A stretch of DNA of 64,000 nt, taken from NCBI GenBank assembly GCA_014706295.1, contig JACSVZ010000014.1:72258186-72322185 (forward strand), in the 5' to 3' direction. Shown here in pieces: positions 13,801 to 26,288 of this stretch. The position numbers were made by a program, and so were the translations under genes. The notes below the pieces were generated by a model. It was given only the letters and a program-made list of their open reading frames with translations. It did no database searches and was not told where the DNA came from. The stretch's first letter is position 1, and each line of letters starts with the position of its first letter. Origin of the DNA: Lycocorax pyrrhopterus obiensis (taxonomy: Eukaryota; Chordata; Aves; Passeriformes; Paradisaeidae).

Positions 13801-16800
13801 GTTCTTTATCTGCGAAATTGTTTTCCTTTTGGTTTGGCTTGTGTTGGGTTTTCTCCCCAAGGAACAGAAAAACATAATATTTAACAGGAAAAACACAAAA
13901 AGAAAGTTGGAGGTTGAAATTTGTGGTTTGTGTTCATAGAGAAGATTAAGAAATGATAATTACTGAATGTCTGAAAGGAAAACGTACAGATAGTAACTTG
14001 TCTTATCTACACTAATAATGTGTTTCTGTGATTCTCTGTGATTTGAATTTATGACTGATGATGAAGTTTAATAATTACAGCCCAGGATAATTTGTCCAAT
14101 TAAGAAATAGATAAGATTTTATCTTTTATCTTCTCTGTGTTCGTGTATTTTTCTCAGAAGCAGCAAAACTCTGGCAAAACAAGTAAAAAAAAAAAAACCA
14201 CTTCAGAACTGGATAACCTAATAAAGAACTACCAGTCCAAACTTAATGTAGACAATGTCATGATGAATGGCCTGTTTATCAAACTCCTTTCCTCCCTTCC
14301 ATGGTGAATACCAGGATCTAAGGAAAAGCCTGAGTCCTATTCTCAGACAAACAGTCCAGACCCAACACAGAAACAATTTTAGTTCCAGCAGTGCCATCCA
14401 TTTCAAAGCTCAGCATAAAATATTTGATCTGTATTATTTTTTTAGTCTTGGAGAAGGGTGACCCAAAATAAAAAAAATCAACCTCCCAAAAATCCCCAAA
14501 GATCCCAAGCAAACAAAAACAACCTACCAAAACTAAAGAGCAAAACTCAAAACAAGCAAACAAAAAAGAAACCAAAGAAACTTATGTTTTAAATCACTTT
14601 TCTACATAAACTATTTAACAATTTCCTTGCTTTAACTACTACTTTTAAAAGTAATGGAAAATTTTGTAGACTTTATACTGTACAACATATTGTAAACAGA
14701 ATTTAGCTAATGAAGAATTTTTGCAGTCTCTTCTGCCTTATGTTCAATAAGTAAAGCACAAAACCCCTAATTATTTGTTAATAAATTTCTGAAGCTGTGT
14801 TTAGCATGCTGTGTGTGTGCTGTTTGACAAGACATAGCAAAGAGTCGCAGAAATCATTCACCAAAAATCCATTAATCAAACATATAACACATTTGCACAG
14901 GGAGAAAAAGTTCTAAACTAATGCATGAAGCTGTCACCATTTCCTTCTGCGTACAGAAAAGCCTCTCAAAGGACACAGACAAGTTTTTAGCAATAACCTT
15001 CCTTCATATTTCCAAGCATCAGCCTGACTAGTAGCACTGTGTGCTAGAAATAGCAAAAGGTTTTCAGTTTCATCCTAAATTCAACCTAATAAGTTAATGG
15101 CATTTCAAAGAAACCAGTAGCTGAGGATTCACATTACTTAATTTCTCATCGAATAGAAACACATGTCCTTTTAATGTGGCTTGCTAGATGATACTCTCAG
15201 TTCAGTATCTGACAATATTTACAAGGTTTTTCCTCCTCCTGCATTGTTTCAGTCCTCCCAATATTTTTGCGATAAATATCTACGAGAAGGTACTTCTGCA
15301 TTTCATTTAAGGTCACTTCTGAGAGTCTCCCATGCATCTATCACACTGCAAAGTTGTTTGCCTGGTCAGGAATCAATACCACCCCCATTTACAAAAAACA
15401 CCAGCAAGACTGGCCACTAGAGGATCCATTTATCTCGCCCAGAGCGGGGTGATCTGAGAACACGCTGATGTTTGTGACCTTTATGGTGCAACTCTGCAGC
15501 TGACGGAGCAGACACGTCCTGTGGGATGCGTCACTTTGGGCTGCACTGTCAGGACACCAGGAGCACAAGTGCTGGTCTCTGTGCCCAGGGCTACGACTTC
15601 TTCCACCACCCCTCCTTTTTCCATCCCTGGGGTAGCCCAGGGGCTTCATGGCTGCCCCTCATCCTGCATCCAGGCCCTGCTGACCATCCCATTATGTGCC
15701 TGATGAGCCACAAAACAACAGCTTTAGCAACATCTGACTCCAGGTTATGTCCTGGAGGCTGCCCCCACCCACCTTCTGGAGTCACTGCTCCTAAACCACC
15801 TCTGTTACACGCAGGTTCTCACACCCACCAGGCAGACAGGAAAGCTGTGCTCAGATTAGTTTGAATCCCAGCATTTCCAGGCCTCCTGGCGGTTCAGAGG
15901 GTGATTCGTGTGCAGCTATGAAAGGAAAGCAGCACTAGCATACCCATTTCACACCTGTACCCAGCCACGAGAGTCTGTCAGGAACGTGGAAGGAGCAGCA
16001 CATTAATCCTGGATGAGGCTGTTAGAGTGGGCAGGAGGGAGAAGCAGAGCAATCAAGTGCAGGCAGTCTGCTTTTAACACAGCTCAAACACTTCCAGTTT
16101 GGGGGTCTGGTAAGAGCAAAACTAGTGGATCAGGTGAGAACTACCTCTAGGAATCCATTACAATGTATGTCAAGAATAAAATAGAAAAGAACTCGAAGAG
16201 AACTGAAAATTATTTAATATTTTCCTCACAGATAGGTCTGTCATCAAGTTAACAATGGAGGAAATTGTGTAATGCGGCTCTGGAAACATAACAGGGAAAG
16301 TCTGGGACAGGAGGCTGAGTTCCCAAGACCTTCACTTCTGTGAGGAGTCTATAAAGAGGGAATTCTGCCTTAAAAAACAATCAGTCAACCCCAAGCCCCC
16401 CAAATACCCAATAAACACCTGCTTAGGTAACCTAAAAAAAATGCCACAGCATTAACTTATTAGCACTATCTAAATTATTTCCATTTAAGAGACAGTTTTG
16501 TTGAATGCTAAAACTGTGAGAAAACCTATCTAAAACTTTCCTTCCTCCTGGTTTGAATTCAGAACTGTGCTTGAACACCTGCAAGGGTGTGCAAAGGGGT
16601 CCTGCAGACTGAAATCCCTCTCTTGTCCCTCCTGCAGCAGCTTCCAGCGCAGGAACCTGTGTGCCTCAGCATTTCAGGTGTTCCAGGTGTTGTGGAATTC
16701 CGTCACAGTTCAGTGTAACAATTCCCAGCACACAATATCAGCTACAGGGAAAAGGTTTTGCACAGCATGTGGAGATCTCTCATAATTTCCAGGCATTTCT

Positions 16801-17756
16801 CAGCCGCTTATACTCTTCCTATTCTGGACAACTTTTCACACATCTCAAAGCTAAAATATAGCAATGATACTTTTTTAACAATTAGTACTTTTTTATGGGA
16901 ACAATACAGTTAAAGAATTACAATGTTTGTGGTGCTTCCTGCTTCTGAGAGCAACGACCTGTATTTTTCACTTATGTTTTCACTCTCAGGTAGAGTAACC
17001 ACAGCAAATGGGGAAAAATTAGGTCTTAATTTGCTCCAGGAGGTGGCATTGTGAATTCTCTCTTTATATGCAAGAAACAGAGAGAATATAAAGATAATCA
17101 ATGTAGGCTGCCCATAGTTAATCAACGTAATGTACATTAAAAAAAATAAAATTAGGAAAAATTACAGTGTAAGCCAAGTAGTTGTAAATAAACATTGCAA
17201 AGAATTTTAGGAATTGTTGCTGAACTAAAGAAACAAAAGATTAATGTATTGTTAACTAGGTTTGATTGAATTTTGGAGGCGTTCGTGATGGAGAACTGTT
17301 GGATTTTTGAACATTGCTGTGGAAGGATCTTTTCTATATAATTATGGCTGAAGACAGAGCATATAAAAGGGGAAATAATTCTTGTTTAGGGATTGGGAAT
17401 TGATGTATTGGGATGCAGCAGAACCGAATTTAACAAGTTACATTTGCAGGAAACATATATCTGATAGTGAAAGCTTTATCTGTTCCTCAATGTATCACAC
17501 AGCACCCCCCCCTTCTGAATAATTCAGAGGTTTTTAAACAATTTTTCCTAATCTTGTTTTGCTGTAAAGTTATTTCCTGTAAAGCATGGTTTCAGGGGAA
17601 AAGGGGAGATATTGACCATGCAAAATAAAGGAGAATAAGTATGAACCTATGGGCATTGTTTTGCAAGTGTAAATCGGGTTTGAAAACAAATATGGGAAAA
17701 GATTTCACGATGCCATGTGGGTTTAGAACAGCTGTGGAATAATGTGTTTCCATTCT
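10854..17756. other. AT-rich intergenic DNA, no gene seen
   Basis: I found no exon, RNA gene or clear transposon. It contains an A-run at 14184-14196, an A/C-only tract at 14461-14580 (listed separately), and a good TATAAAAGG box at 17362-17370 that lacks any accompanying GC box, CpG cluster or ORF. The 15.5-15.9 kb stretch is richer in GC and open in two overlapping frames (60 and 112 codons) but resembles no protein I know. Confidence 0.6.
14461..14580 (+). repeat. A/C-rich low-complexity tract
   Basis: This is A-rich sequence in which the other bases are mostly C (AAAC, AACC, CAAA units), with sparse G and T. It is the same type of tract as those at 20418-20530, 22444-22612 and 53296-53575. 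It has no fixed period, so it is a degenerate A/C simple repeat or a decayed A-tail, not a microsatellite. Confidence 0.75.
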
Positions 17757-17862
17757 ATTAATTAAGTAAAAATAAAATTACATGCAAATAATAAAAATCA
17801 ATAATAATATTAATAAATAATTTGTTATTATTATTATTATCATCATTAATAATTAATTTATA
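17757..17862. repeat. AT-only region with opposed AAT and ATT repeats
   Basis: An (AAT)-type run at about 17785-17820 is followed by an (ATT)-type run at about 17822-17850, so the two halves are roughly reverse complements and could form a cruciform. The sequence is over 90 percent A+T. Length variation is likely. Confidence 0.75.
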
Positions 17863-18050
17863 CTGTATGTATGTCATGAACATACTCAACTTTGCCCAGT
17901 GGAAACAAACAATGGTTTTCTACATGGTTTGCCTGTAATTTTGGTTTGAATTTGATTGAGTGCTCTGCACACATATTTTAACACCATGGGTTATGAAAAT
18001 TTGTGTGTGGATTAAGAGGTGACAAGATACAGGCATGTTAAGGGAGGCTA

Positions 18051-18094
18051 TCAGTCAATTAATCAATCAATCAATCAATCAATCAGTCAATCAG
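18051..18094 (+). repeat. (TCAA)n tetranucleotide microsatellite
   Basis: About ten units of TCAA are present, with a TCAG interruption at both ends and an AATT interruption near 18058. The uninterrupted core is 18061-18085. Confidence 0.93.
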
Positions 18095-18930
18095 GCTGCC
18101 TTTCCAAGAACAGCAGATGTAAAAGGCTGGAAAATCACAGGTATTAGTAAATACACATTCTCTAATCAGTGCATTTCTTAGATTTCTGCCTTTAAAATAC
18201 TGTATATTACTTAGGTAATTTCAGGTTTTTGGTCTGCAGTACTCCATTTAATTTCCATTGTGCTGAATGAAAAAATAAAAAATTACCTGTGCTTAGATTC
18301 CAAGAAAGTGTTTTGACATTTTGTTTCTCAAGTACCCATCTCATATGTTGAAGCTTGATTTGCTTGATTGTTTGCAATAAAATGTATCTTTTTCTTGCAA
18401 TCAAATGTTACTACTTTTAAATTTCAGGGCGGGGGAAGAAAAGATTAAAGATGTTTTAAACACTCTTCCAGTTTAGGGAAAAAAATCTAACATGTCAGTA
18501 CAATTTCTTAATTGAACAGGCTATCAAAGATACCAAAGATGGCAGGCAACTGTTTTCTCAGACAGCAAACAGACATAGTAATTGCCATTGGATATGATAA
18601 TGAATGTTTTAAAAGGTTGGGTTTTTCAAGGTCTTTGTCACGAATGTACAAATTACTCCAGCTGGCAAAATGGTGCTGTTAAAGTGAATTCTTGCCTTGG
18701 ATTGTTTACCCCGACATTGCAAAGCATTACAAAAGCACTGCAAATCACTGCTCTTTGCATGCACTGATGCTTTGGTTGTGAGAGGAATTCCTGAGGAACG
18801 ATGGCCTTGTGTTCGTGTTCATAAAGTTCTCTTATTTTGTGGATTAATCTGGTTGGGACAGCAAGAACCAGCTACAGGAAGAGTTCTGTGTGGAAAGGAG
18901 AGCAGTTCACACTCCCTTTTTGCCTTTACC
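18095..18930. other. Intergenic DNA, no gene seen
   Basis: Unique AT-rich sequence with no convincing exon or repeat. It ends at the CR1 fragment beginning near 18931. Confidence 0.55.
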
Positions 18931-19190
18931 CTGGACCAAAAGCATCAAGGGAGGGAGGAATTCTGCCTCTCTGCCCCTCTCAGGTGAGACCCCACCTGCA
19001 GAGCTGCCTCCAGCTCAGGTCCCCAGAGCAGCTGTGGCTGCCCCTGGATCCCTGGCAGTGTCCAAGGCCAGGCTGGATGGGACTTGGAACACCCTGGGAC
19101 AGTGGGAGGTGTCCCTGCCCATGGCAGGGGGCGGGACAAAATGAGATTTAAGATCCCTTCGAACCCAAAATACTCATACATCTACAGTTC
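18931..19190 (+). mobile_element. CR1 LINE fragment with an internal deletion
   Basis: The first part (18931-19020) encodes a degraded C-terminal piece of the CR1 reverse transcriptase: a GGILPLCPSQVRPHL segment matches the conserved stretch of the family seen in the opposite-strand copy at 20.9-21.8 kb. It then jumps directly to the terminal 3' block (AGCAGCTGTGGCTGCCCCTG onward), skipping the intervening RT end and UTR. The junction lies at GTCCCCAG/AGCAGC around 19020-19030. The copy ends near 19190 in diverged octamer-like sequence. It is too broken to be active. Confidence 0.85.
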
Positions 19191-20417
19191 CATGAAACAG
19201 AATCATAGAAAGAGAAAATACTGTCCTAAAGGGATGATCTCAATGGGTAACTTTTTAAAATGTATTGAAATAAGAGTTGATAAAACAAAAAAAAAAACCC
19301 AAGCTGCAGATTGAATATATAAAGCATTTGAAGTTCAGCCAGAACACTAATTATGGGCTCCAGCAAATGCTGGTTGTCCGTACTGTTATACAGTATCTAT
19401 TATTTTTATTAGAGATGGTATCACCAACTTTATGTGCAATAGTTTAGTATTTAAAACCACTGGCTAAATGTGTATTTCTTGCAACTCATCAAAGTATTAA
19501 TGCTAACATTTGTTCATGGATGCATCTCTTTTGTTATTGCAGATAAAGGCAGAGAGAAAGGTTTATTTTGCCTTTTCTACAACCAGTCAGTCCATTTACA
19601 AAATGTACTACATTTCCATTTCCGAAGCATCTGTATTAAAAAGCAATTAAAAAAAATATTTCCTCTGTAAGCAACAGAACTAATTATGCCCAGTTTTCCA
19701 CATGTGCTGTGGGGTCCTTTTTTTATTTTATCAAAATTAACTGCAATGTCTCCATGACACTCCAACCATGGAAATATCTGTCCTCCACTATAAAGCCAGC
19801 CTGCAGTACCATCAGGTCACCCCCTTCTCATAATTTATAATATTTCTCCTCTGTACCACGGTATTGCAGTCTCCTTTATTTAAACTCATTTGAGTTTATC
19901 TCCTCCCCTTACATTCCTCAGTCTTTGATGATGTTTCTAGTTACTTTCTGCGGCCCTTCAAGTAAGAGGAACTTCTGATCATTCTGCTTCCCATGAAAGC
20001 ATCTCCATTTTTATTTTTATTTCTTGCTATTTTTATTAATTTTAAATTAATTTTAATATTTTATTAACTTTTAATTTTATTTATTTTTAATTTAATTTGT
20101 TTATTTTTTTCATGGAGAAAGACTTCCTCACCTCTTTATTCTGATTATTCTGCATCTTCTCACTAGTGTGAGCAACAGCTGTCCAAATTGTGTGGGTTTT
20201 TTCCTGCACATGGAGAGACAAAACTGTCTTTATTTGGCAACTGATCTTCCCAGTGTTTTAGGACATCTAAATATCTAGACTCCAGAAGTTATTGCAAAGA
20301 GCTGAAAAGTCCTGCAGTTACTGTGAGAGTATGGCCTTCCAGAAGTCTCACAGTGAACAGGAAAAGGGGGTAAGAAATACACATCAAAGGAATATCAAAC
20401 AAGTCATCTTGCTGAAA
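19191..20417. other. AT-rich intergenic DNA with (ATTT)-rich patch, no gene seen
   Basis: No exon or transposon is recognisable. The section 20005-20112 is a degenerate ATTT/TTTAA low-complexity patch. Confidence 0.6.
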
Positions 20418-20530
20418 AAAAAAAACAAGAACAAAACAAACAGAAAAGCACCAAAAAACTCCAAACGAAATTAAAAAAAAAAACACTTAAAGAAAAAAAA
20501 AAACAAGCCAAAACCCAAAAAACCACTAAA
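20418..20530 (+). repeat. A/C-rich low-complexity tract
   Basis: Runs of A up to eleven long are interrupted mainly by C (ACAAAC, CAAAACCC), with few other bases. It is the same class as the tracts at 14461, 22444 and 53296. The short ORFs on both strands are by-products. Confidence 0.75.
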
Positions 20531-20934
20531 AGACTGAAGAATTTTGGAGGAGTAAGAGTAAAACTTTGGACGACTTCTGGGCAGGACTTGTTGCCATTCA
20601 ACTCCAGATTGTCTAAAGTTTAACAAAGAAATGGTGTGTTTGCAATCCAAAATGAATACGCTAAATCAAGTGATTATTTTCTTCCAAAAATTTAAAGGAA
20701 TTTTTTATTCAGATCATCACTGCTATGTGATTAATATCAAAATATTTACAATATCATGTGAACGAGGCAGATGCAGAAAATTTTTTCTGTGCAGTTCACA
20801 GTGGGGCAGTTCAGCTTTGGGAGTCTAAGGTGGATCAGGTACAGATGCAATTTTTACTCTCTCTGATGAGTTTCACTGAATCTCAGTGTAAAGGGTGTAT
20901 TTTTCTGCTTCATAACCAAAGAACCAAATCAGAT

Positions 20935-21785
20935 CCAAATCCCAGAATCCCAGGGTTATCTGGGGCTGGAAGGGACCCCTGGAGCTCACCCAGTCCAGCC
21001 CCCTGCCCAGGCAGGGTCCCCTGGAGCAGTGGCACAGGAGCGTGTCCAGCTGGGCTCGGGATGTCTCCAGAGAGGGACACTCCAGGCCCTCCCTGGGCAG
21101 CTGTTCCAGGGCTCTGCCCCTCCACGGACAGAAGTTCTTCCTCCTGCTGGACTGCAACTTGTTCTGGTTTATTTTATGGCCACTGCTCCCATGCTGTCCC
21201 TGGCACCCCTGAACAGAGCCTGGCACCATCCTCTGGCAGCCCTCGGAGGTGTTTGTATGGATTGATGGGATCCCCTCTCAGCCTTCCCTTCTCCAGACTG
21301 GCCGGGCCCAGCTCCCGCAGTCTCTGCTCATCACAGAGATGCTCCAGACCCCAAATCCTGTCCGTGGCCTCCCCTGGACCCTGTGCAGCAGCTCCTGGTC
21401 TCTGCTGTCCTGAGGAGCCCAGGACTGGCCCCAGCCCTGCAGAGGTGCCTCAGCTGGGCAGGGCAGAGGGGCAGGATCCCCTCCCTGACCTGCTGCCCAC
21501 ACTCTCCCCGATGCACCCCAGGCTCCCCCTGGCCCTCCTGGCCCCAGGACACTCTGTCAGCCCACGGGCACCCCGTGCCCCACCAGCACCCCCAGCTCCT
21601 TCCCGCAGAGCTGCCCCAGCAGGTCCCCCCAGCCTGTGCTGGCCCTGGGGGCTGCTCCTGCCCTTGTGGGAAGAACCTCACTGCCTTTCTCTCCACCCAG
21701 CTCCCCAGCCTGGCCAGGTCCCTCTGAGCGGCAGCTCAGCCTCCAGGTGGGTCAGCCACTCCCCCAGTTCTGTACCACCAGGTAC
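20935..21785 (-). mobile_element. CR1 LINE, RT C-terminus to 3' end
   Basis: Read on the minus strand, it starts within the catalytic-region end of the CR1 reverse transcriptase, passes the conserved GILPLCPA and later SSRRKNFCPWRGRALEQLP segments, and ends at plus coordinate 20935 in CR1 3' sequence (GGGACCCCTGGAGCTCACC on the plus strand is the antisense of the tail region). Stops and frameshifts break the frame, so this is a dead copy of about 850 bp. The 345-codon plus-strand ORF that overlaps it (20758-21795) is an antisense shadow. The 5' end at 21785 is an ordinary 5' truncation. Confidence 0.92.
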
Positions 21786-22443
21786 CATCAGATAAACCGG
21801 GGGAAAAAAAAGCCTCCCTAAGGACTGGTAGGTTGGGGCATTCCTTTTATCTCCAGGACCTTTATTTGCCAGAAGCAGGAATGATATGTGAGTCAACAAA
21901 TAACATTTGGCATTGAAGTACAACTCTTCCCTGTCTGACTGATAGAATGTGACTTTTCTGCAGGCTCAAAGGCCATAATTTTTTTTTTTTTTTTGTATTT
22001 CAGACACAATATTCTTGTATTACTCTGAGGACTGCAAAAGTAAATTTAAACCTTGTCAGTACTGAAGAAGATGTTTTGGCACAGAAAAAAAACCTGTGTG
22101 TAAATGGGTCATTCTTAATTGCATGCATATGTATGTTTGAAAAGCTGCATTTCAGTCACCAAATTGTCAAAGTTTAATGATCAATTTTTTTTTTGTAAAG
22201 ATTAACTTTAGCTACCCTTATCAGCCTCTGCCTTTTTTTTTCCTCTCCTATCCCCACCATGAAAAGAAGGATTTTGAGAATTAATATTGTTCCTCTCCAG
22301 CTGCAGTGCTCCAATATTGCCAATTTGATTACCAAAGCTACAGACCCTTACTAATTAATAGGTTTTATACACCATTACAATTCTGGTGAATGAATTGACC
22401 AGATTTGCCTAATCTGCAAATACTAAAACATTTCACTGCTTAT

Positions 22444-22612
22444 TAAAAAAAAAAAACCACAAAACCAACCAAACAAAAAATAAAAACCCAAAAAACCCAC
22501 AAACAAAAAACCAAAAAAAAAACCAAACAAAAAAAGACAAAGCCCCCAAAAAACCAAACCCCCCCCCCCAAAAAACGAAAAAAAAAAACCCAAAAAGCCT
22601 CCCATAAAACCC
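22444..22612 (+). repeat. A/C-only low-complexity tract
   Basis: About 170 bp consist almost entirely of A and C on the plus strand, with CCCAAAAAA and ACCAAAC motifs and a run of ten or more C near 22560. Two minus-strand ORFs rich in Phe, Gly and Trp are artefacts. Confidence 0.85.
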
Positions 22613-23212
22613 AACTTAACAAAAAATAAACTTCCACATTATATCCATACATCATTTATAATTGATTTTTATAGCAGTAATTAATCTTTCCTGTTTAGCT
22701 GACTGGAACCAAAAGAGTCAAAAAAAACAAACCTACCTTTGTGAAAATTCTAATTCTTGAGTACATTTAAGAATTAAACATATACAGAACCATCCTTTAT
22801 CATAAAGAAAATATTTAAATGGGAAGCTTTCCAAACTGAGAGAAATGTCTGATGAATAAGGCCCTTTAAAGTGTTCTTGCTTAAAACACAAATTTCCCAA
22901 TTTTAAACACTAAAGTTTTTCATGTGACAGAACCACCACTCAGGCAGTACTTCAGGATATGTGAAAGGAATAAGTGGACAGAAAAATGTACAAACTCAAC
23001 AAAAAAGGGAAACTTTTATGTGTATATTTATAAATTTCAACACTATTAGGATTTGTCTAGATTATTAAAAACACGCAGTCACAATGCATTATAAATTCTG
23101 TTGGATTATATGGCCAGTGTGCCCACACAGTGGTGTCATAAACATTGTCTATTCTACATTCCTTTACTTAAATACGTGTTGGCTTTCTGAATATCGCTAT
23201 TTCCATTAGAGG

Positions 23213-23213
23213 A

Positions 23214-23251
<38 letters not shown>
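23213..23251 (+). repeat. (AAT)n trinucleotide microsatellite
   Basis: About 12-13 perfect TAA units run from 23214 to 23251. It is likely polymorphic. Confidence 0.95.
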
Positions 23252-23252
<1 letters not shown>

Positions 23253-26029
23253 TAATATGTTTTATTGGTTTTATTCTTGTTGTTGTTGGTTGTGGCGGTG
23301 GTGGTTGTTGTTATTAGCGGTGTTGTTATTAAAATCGGCTGCTAAAGCAGTACTGCAGCACGCTCCTCCTCCAGGGAGAGACATCCTCATTTTGAACCCG
23401 GAAAAAAAAAAAAAGATGATATTGCTGGCTCTCTGGAGCCTGCACAATCCTCCTGTGAGAATACAAATGTCAGTCTGAAGGCTGAAGCAGATTTTAACTC
23501 AGATAACCCAAGTTATCCCCGAATGTTTTATTTCCCCAGACCCATATGCTACACAATTAACAAAGAGGATTGAGTGCACAGATCTTATTTTGTCACGAAA
23601 GATTGTGTTTAGTTTTACTTTTTCCCATTCAGTTTGTTCCTCCACAGCACTTTGTGGTTTTGGCTCTGGTCTTAAGCTGTAAATTCCCCAGGGAAGGAGC
23701 TGATGCTGCTGCACCCCAGCCTGTACAGCAGCTGCCTGGAAAATCTGCTCTGATTGTCAATCGAGATGAAATCAAATGAGACAAAATGAAGATTCCTCAA
23801 AATTATAATGAGAACCAGAGCACTCATTGGAAAAGTAGAGTCCCTGAGGGGAAGGAAACAGTCAAGACATTTAATTGATATAGCAGAAAGGCAGATGAAG
23901 CAGCTGCATTGCTTGAATCAGAGTGCAGGTCGAAATCTCAGAGTCTTGTGTCAAGAAAGTTTTCTGGCTGCTGCAGCACTAACAATCTGAAAAGAAAAGA
24001 GGATTCTTGTGTCTTCTTTAGATGGGTATGCCCTTTTCCATCTTGGGGAAAAATTTTCTGCCAGTCATGAAAAATATTACCTTTCAGAAATGTAACCGGA
24101 ACTAGCACATCTCCTTCCCTCAACCTTTTTTTTTTTTTCTCTTTTCTTTTTTTGTGTGGGTGTGTGATGAATATCAATTTCTAACACGCATCTCTAGCTC
24201 TTAACCTAAAAAAGAAAACAACAACAACAACAGCTCCAATGAACCAACTTAAAAAAAAAATACAGCCAACCCAAGAACACTTAAGAATAACTTTCTATGA
24301 CAAAATTTTTTGTCATACATGGAGTCAGAATGGCTCTGTCAGCTCACTGCAGTGGCATAAAATTATTTCTAAAATCTCTCACATTGTCAAATTCTGACAT
24401 GAATTATCTACAAACTGTCACACTGGACTGCCAAATACCAGAAGACTGAAGTAGCCATGTTGGTTAGTTGTCTTCTTGATTTACACAAAACTAAAAATTG
24501 AAATCTTTCAAGTGTATGTAATGTTGATTGGAAATGCATCCCACCATGAGAGACTAAGAGCCAAAAGTCTCTTGGCTCTAATAATATTCCCTGATTTTGA
24601 AATCACAAGATCTTTGGCAAAGACTGCAGTTAAGTGCTTGAAATGCAGATGGCACCATGCCCTTAAATACTTTAGAATGATTTAATGGTTCCTCCGTGAG
24701 TTCTGAAATTCTGTGTGGATGAGCTGTTAAAACTCTGCAATATGAGCGCTGAAAGTAAGACAAAGTAATTTCTAAAATTAGGTTTCAAATCTTGTTTTCT
24801 CCCTCAGAGTAAAACAAATTAACACGCAGACACAAAAGACCCAAACAAAACCAAAAATCTGCTATTATTTATTGCAAAGATCTGCAACAACACACAGCCT
24901 CAGACACTGTAAAAACTCCTTAGAGTTTAAATGGTTGAAGAATATTCTTGCTAACATGAAAATATGTTTGGTAGGTATCTGAAATGATCTCTTTCACCAA
25001 GTTCATTCATGGTTTTCTCTTTGAAAATCTACTATAAATAACAGTAGGATAAAAACCTTGGTGAAACACATTTAACTTTGAGAAACAGCAACTTCAGCAC
25101 TGAAACCAAAACAGCACCTTGGTTGTTACAAATTTAACGTAGCCTCTGAAAAGCTGTGCTTGGCTTTTTAGCAGCTTTCTTCTGGTGCAGCCCTTGTGTG
25201 GTTTGTAGAAATTCAGCTTGGATTTGGTCAAGTGTTGGCCAAACCAGGGAAATCAGATTTCCGAGGGTGCAATATGTACTGCATGAGAGGGAATCCTTCC
25301 ACCTGCAGCAAACCTGGACAGCTGGGCTGCACTTCAGAGATGTTCCTTCAATGATCAGGGTGCAGACAGCTCCTAATATTGAGGCGTGAGAGGCAAGGCC
25401 AGCTTTGCTGGAGCTCTCAAAGAGCTGCTGGACTCCTCTCCCTAAGCAGCTGTTTAGAAAGGTGCAAATGACCCAAAACTCCTATTAATAATGGTGATTT
25501 GGCTTTCTTGTAAACGGGAGCAGAAACAACCCAGAAAGGGGGGCAGAACAAGCTTTACTAGTGCACAGCAAACACTGTGCAAGTGGAAAAAGTAGAAACC
25601 ATGGACCAGCAGAGAGAGACAAACTCAAGAAGGAGAGAGGTGTGTGTTAGCTTGGTTTTGTGAGGAACTGAGGGCTGTTCAGTCAGATAGTCTCTCCTCC
25701 ACTGACTGATTTACTTTAAGTACTCATATTTCCAGATGGAAGAGGAGTACAGGCCACGGAGGGCATGGGAATGTGATATCTGAGGTGCCAGTCAGAGCCC
25801 TCCTCACTATGGAGCCTGATGGCATTTAAAAAATTGTGTAGGCAGCAAAGCGAGGGGTGAAGCAGCACCACGGATGCTCTGGATGTCCATCAGCCTCTCA
25901 CAAATGCAGGTATCCCACAGTCCTCTGAGTTTTCCTGGGAACAGCCATCTCACAGCATCACCCCCAGCATGACCACCTGCTGGGGAAGGGTCCAGAGCAG
26001 AAATCTGCTCCCATGTCAGAAGACCCTCT

Positions 26030-26288
26030 CAGACTGACAGAGAAAAGGTTTAGATGGGATATTGGGAAGGAATTGTTCCCTGTGAGGGTGGGCAGGCCCT
26101 GGCACAGGGTGCCCAGAGCAGCTGTGGCTGCCCCTGGATCCCTGGCAGTGCCCAAGGCCAGGCTGGACATTGGGGCTTGGAGCAGCCTGGGACAGTGGAA
26201 GGTGTCCCTGCCATGGCACGGGGTGGCACTGGATGACATCAAGGGTCCCGTCCAACACAAACCTTTTTGTGTTTCTGGGATTCTATAA
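26030..26288 (+). mobile_element. CR1 LINE, 3' end
   Basis: Truncated CR1 3' end in sense orientation, beginning at the CAGAGAAAAGGTTTAGATGG segment and containing the CCCTGGCACAGGG and CTGGATCCCTGGCAGTG blocks. It ends at GGGATTCTATA near 26288. It closely matches the copies at 1-324 and 61853-62137. ORFs of 60-111 codons on both strands are shadows of the repeat. Confidence 0.93.

Larger units (their letters stand above)
21786..26029. other. AT-rich intergenic DNA with low-complexity patches, no gene seen
   Basis: No exon or RNA gene is recognisable. Besides the A/C tract at 22444-22612 and the (AAT)n at 23213-23251, it holds a T-run at 21979-21994, a GTT/GTG-rich patch at 23277-23330 and a T-rich patch at 24127-24152. 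The rest is unique AT-rich sequence. Confidence 0.6.

Noticed and set aside
17362..17370. TATAAAAGG box (also 28563-28571 and TATATAAG at 4542-4549)
   Set aside because: Isolated TATA words in AT-rich DNA without CpG, GC box, ORF or LTR structure. The 13-base match between 4540 and the solo LTR does not extend.
20758..21795. 345-codon plus-strand ORF, the longest in the window
   Set aside because: Antisense shadow of the minus-strand CR1 copy. It is open because the CR1 3' region is GC-rich.
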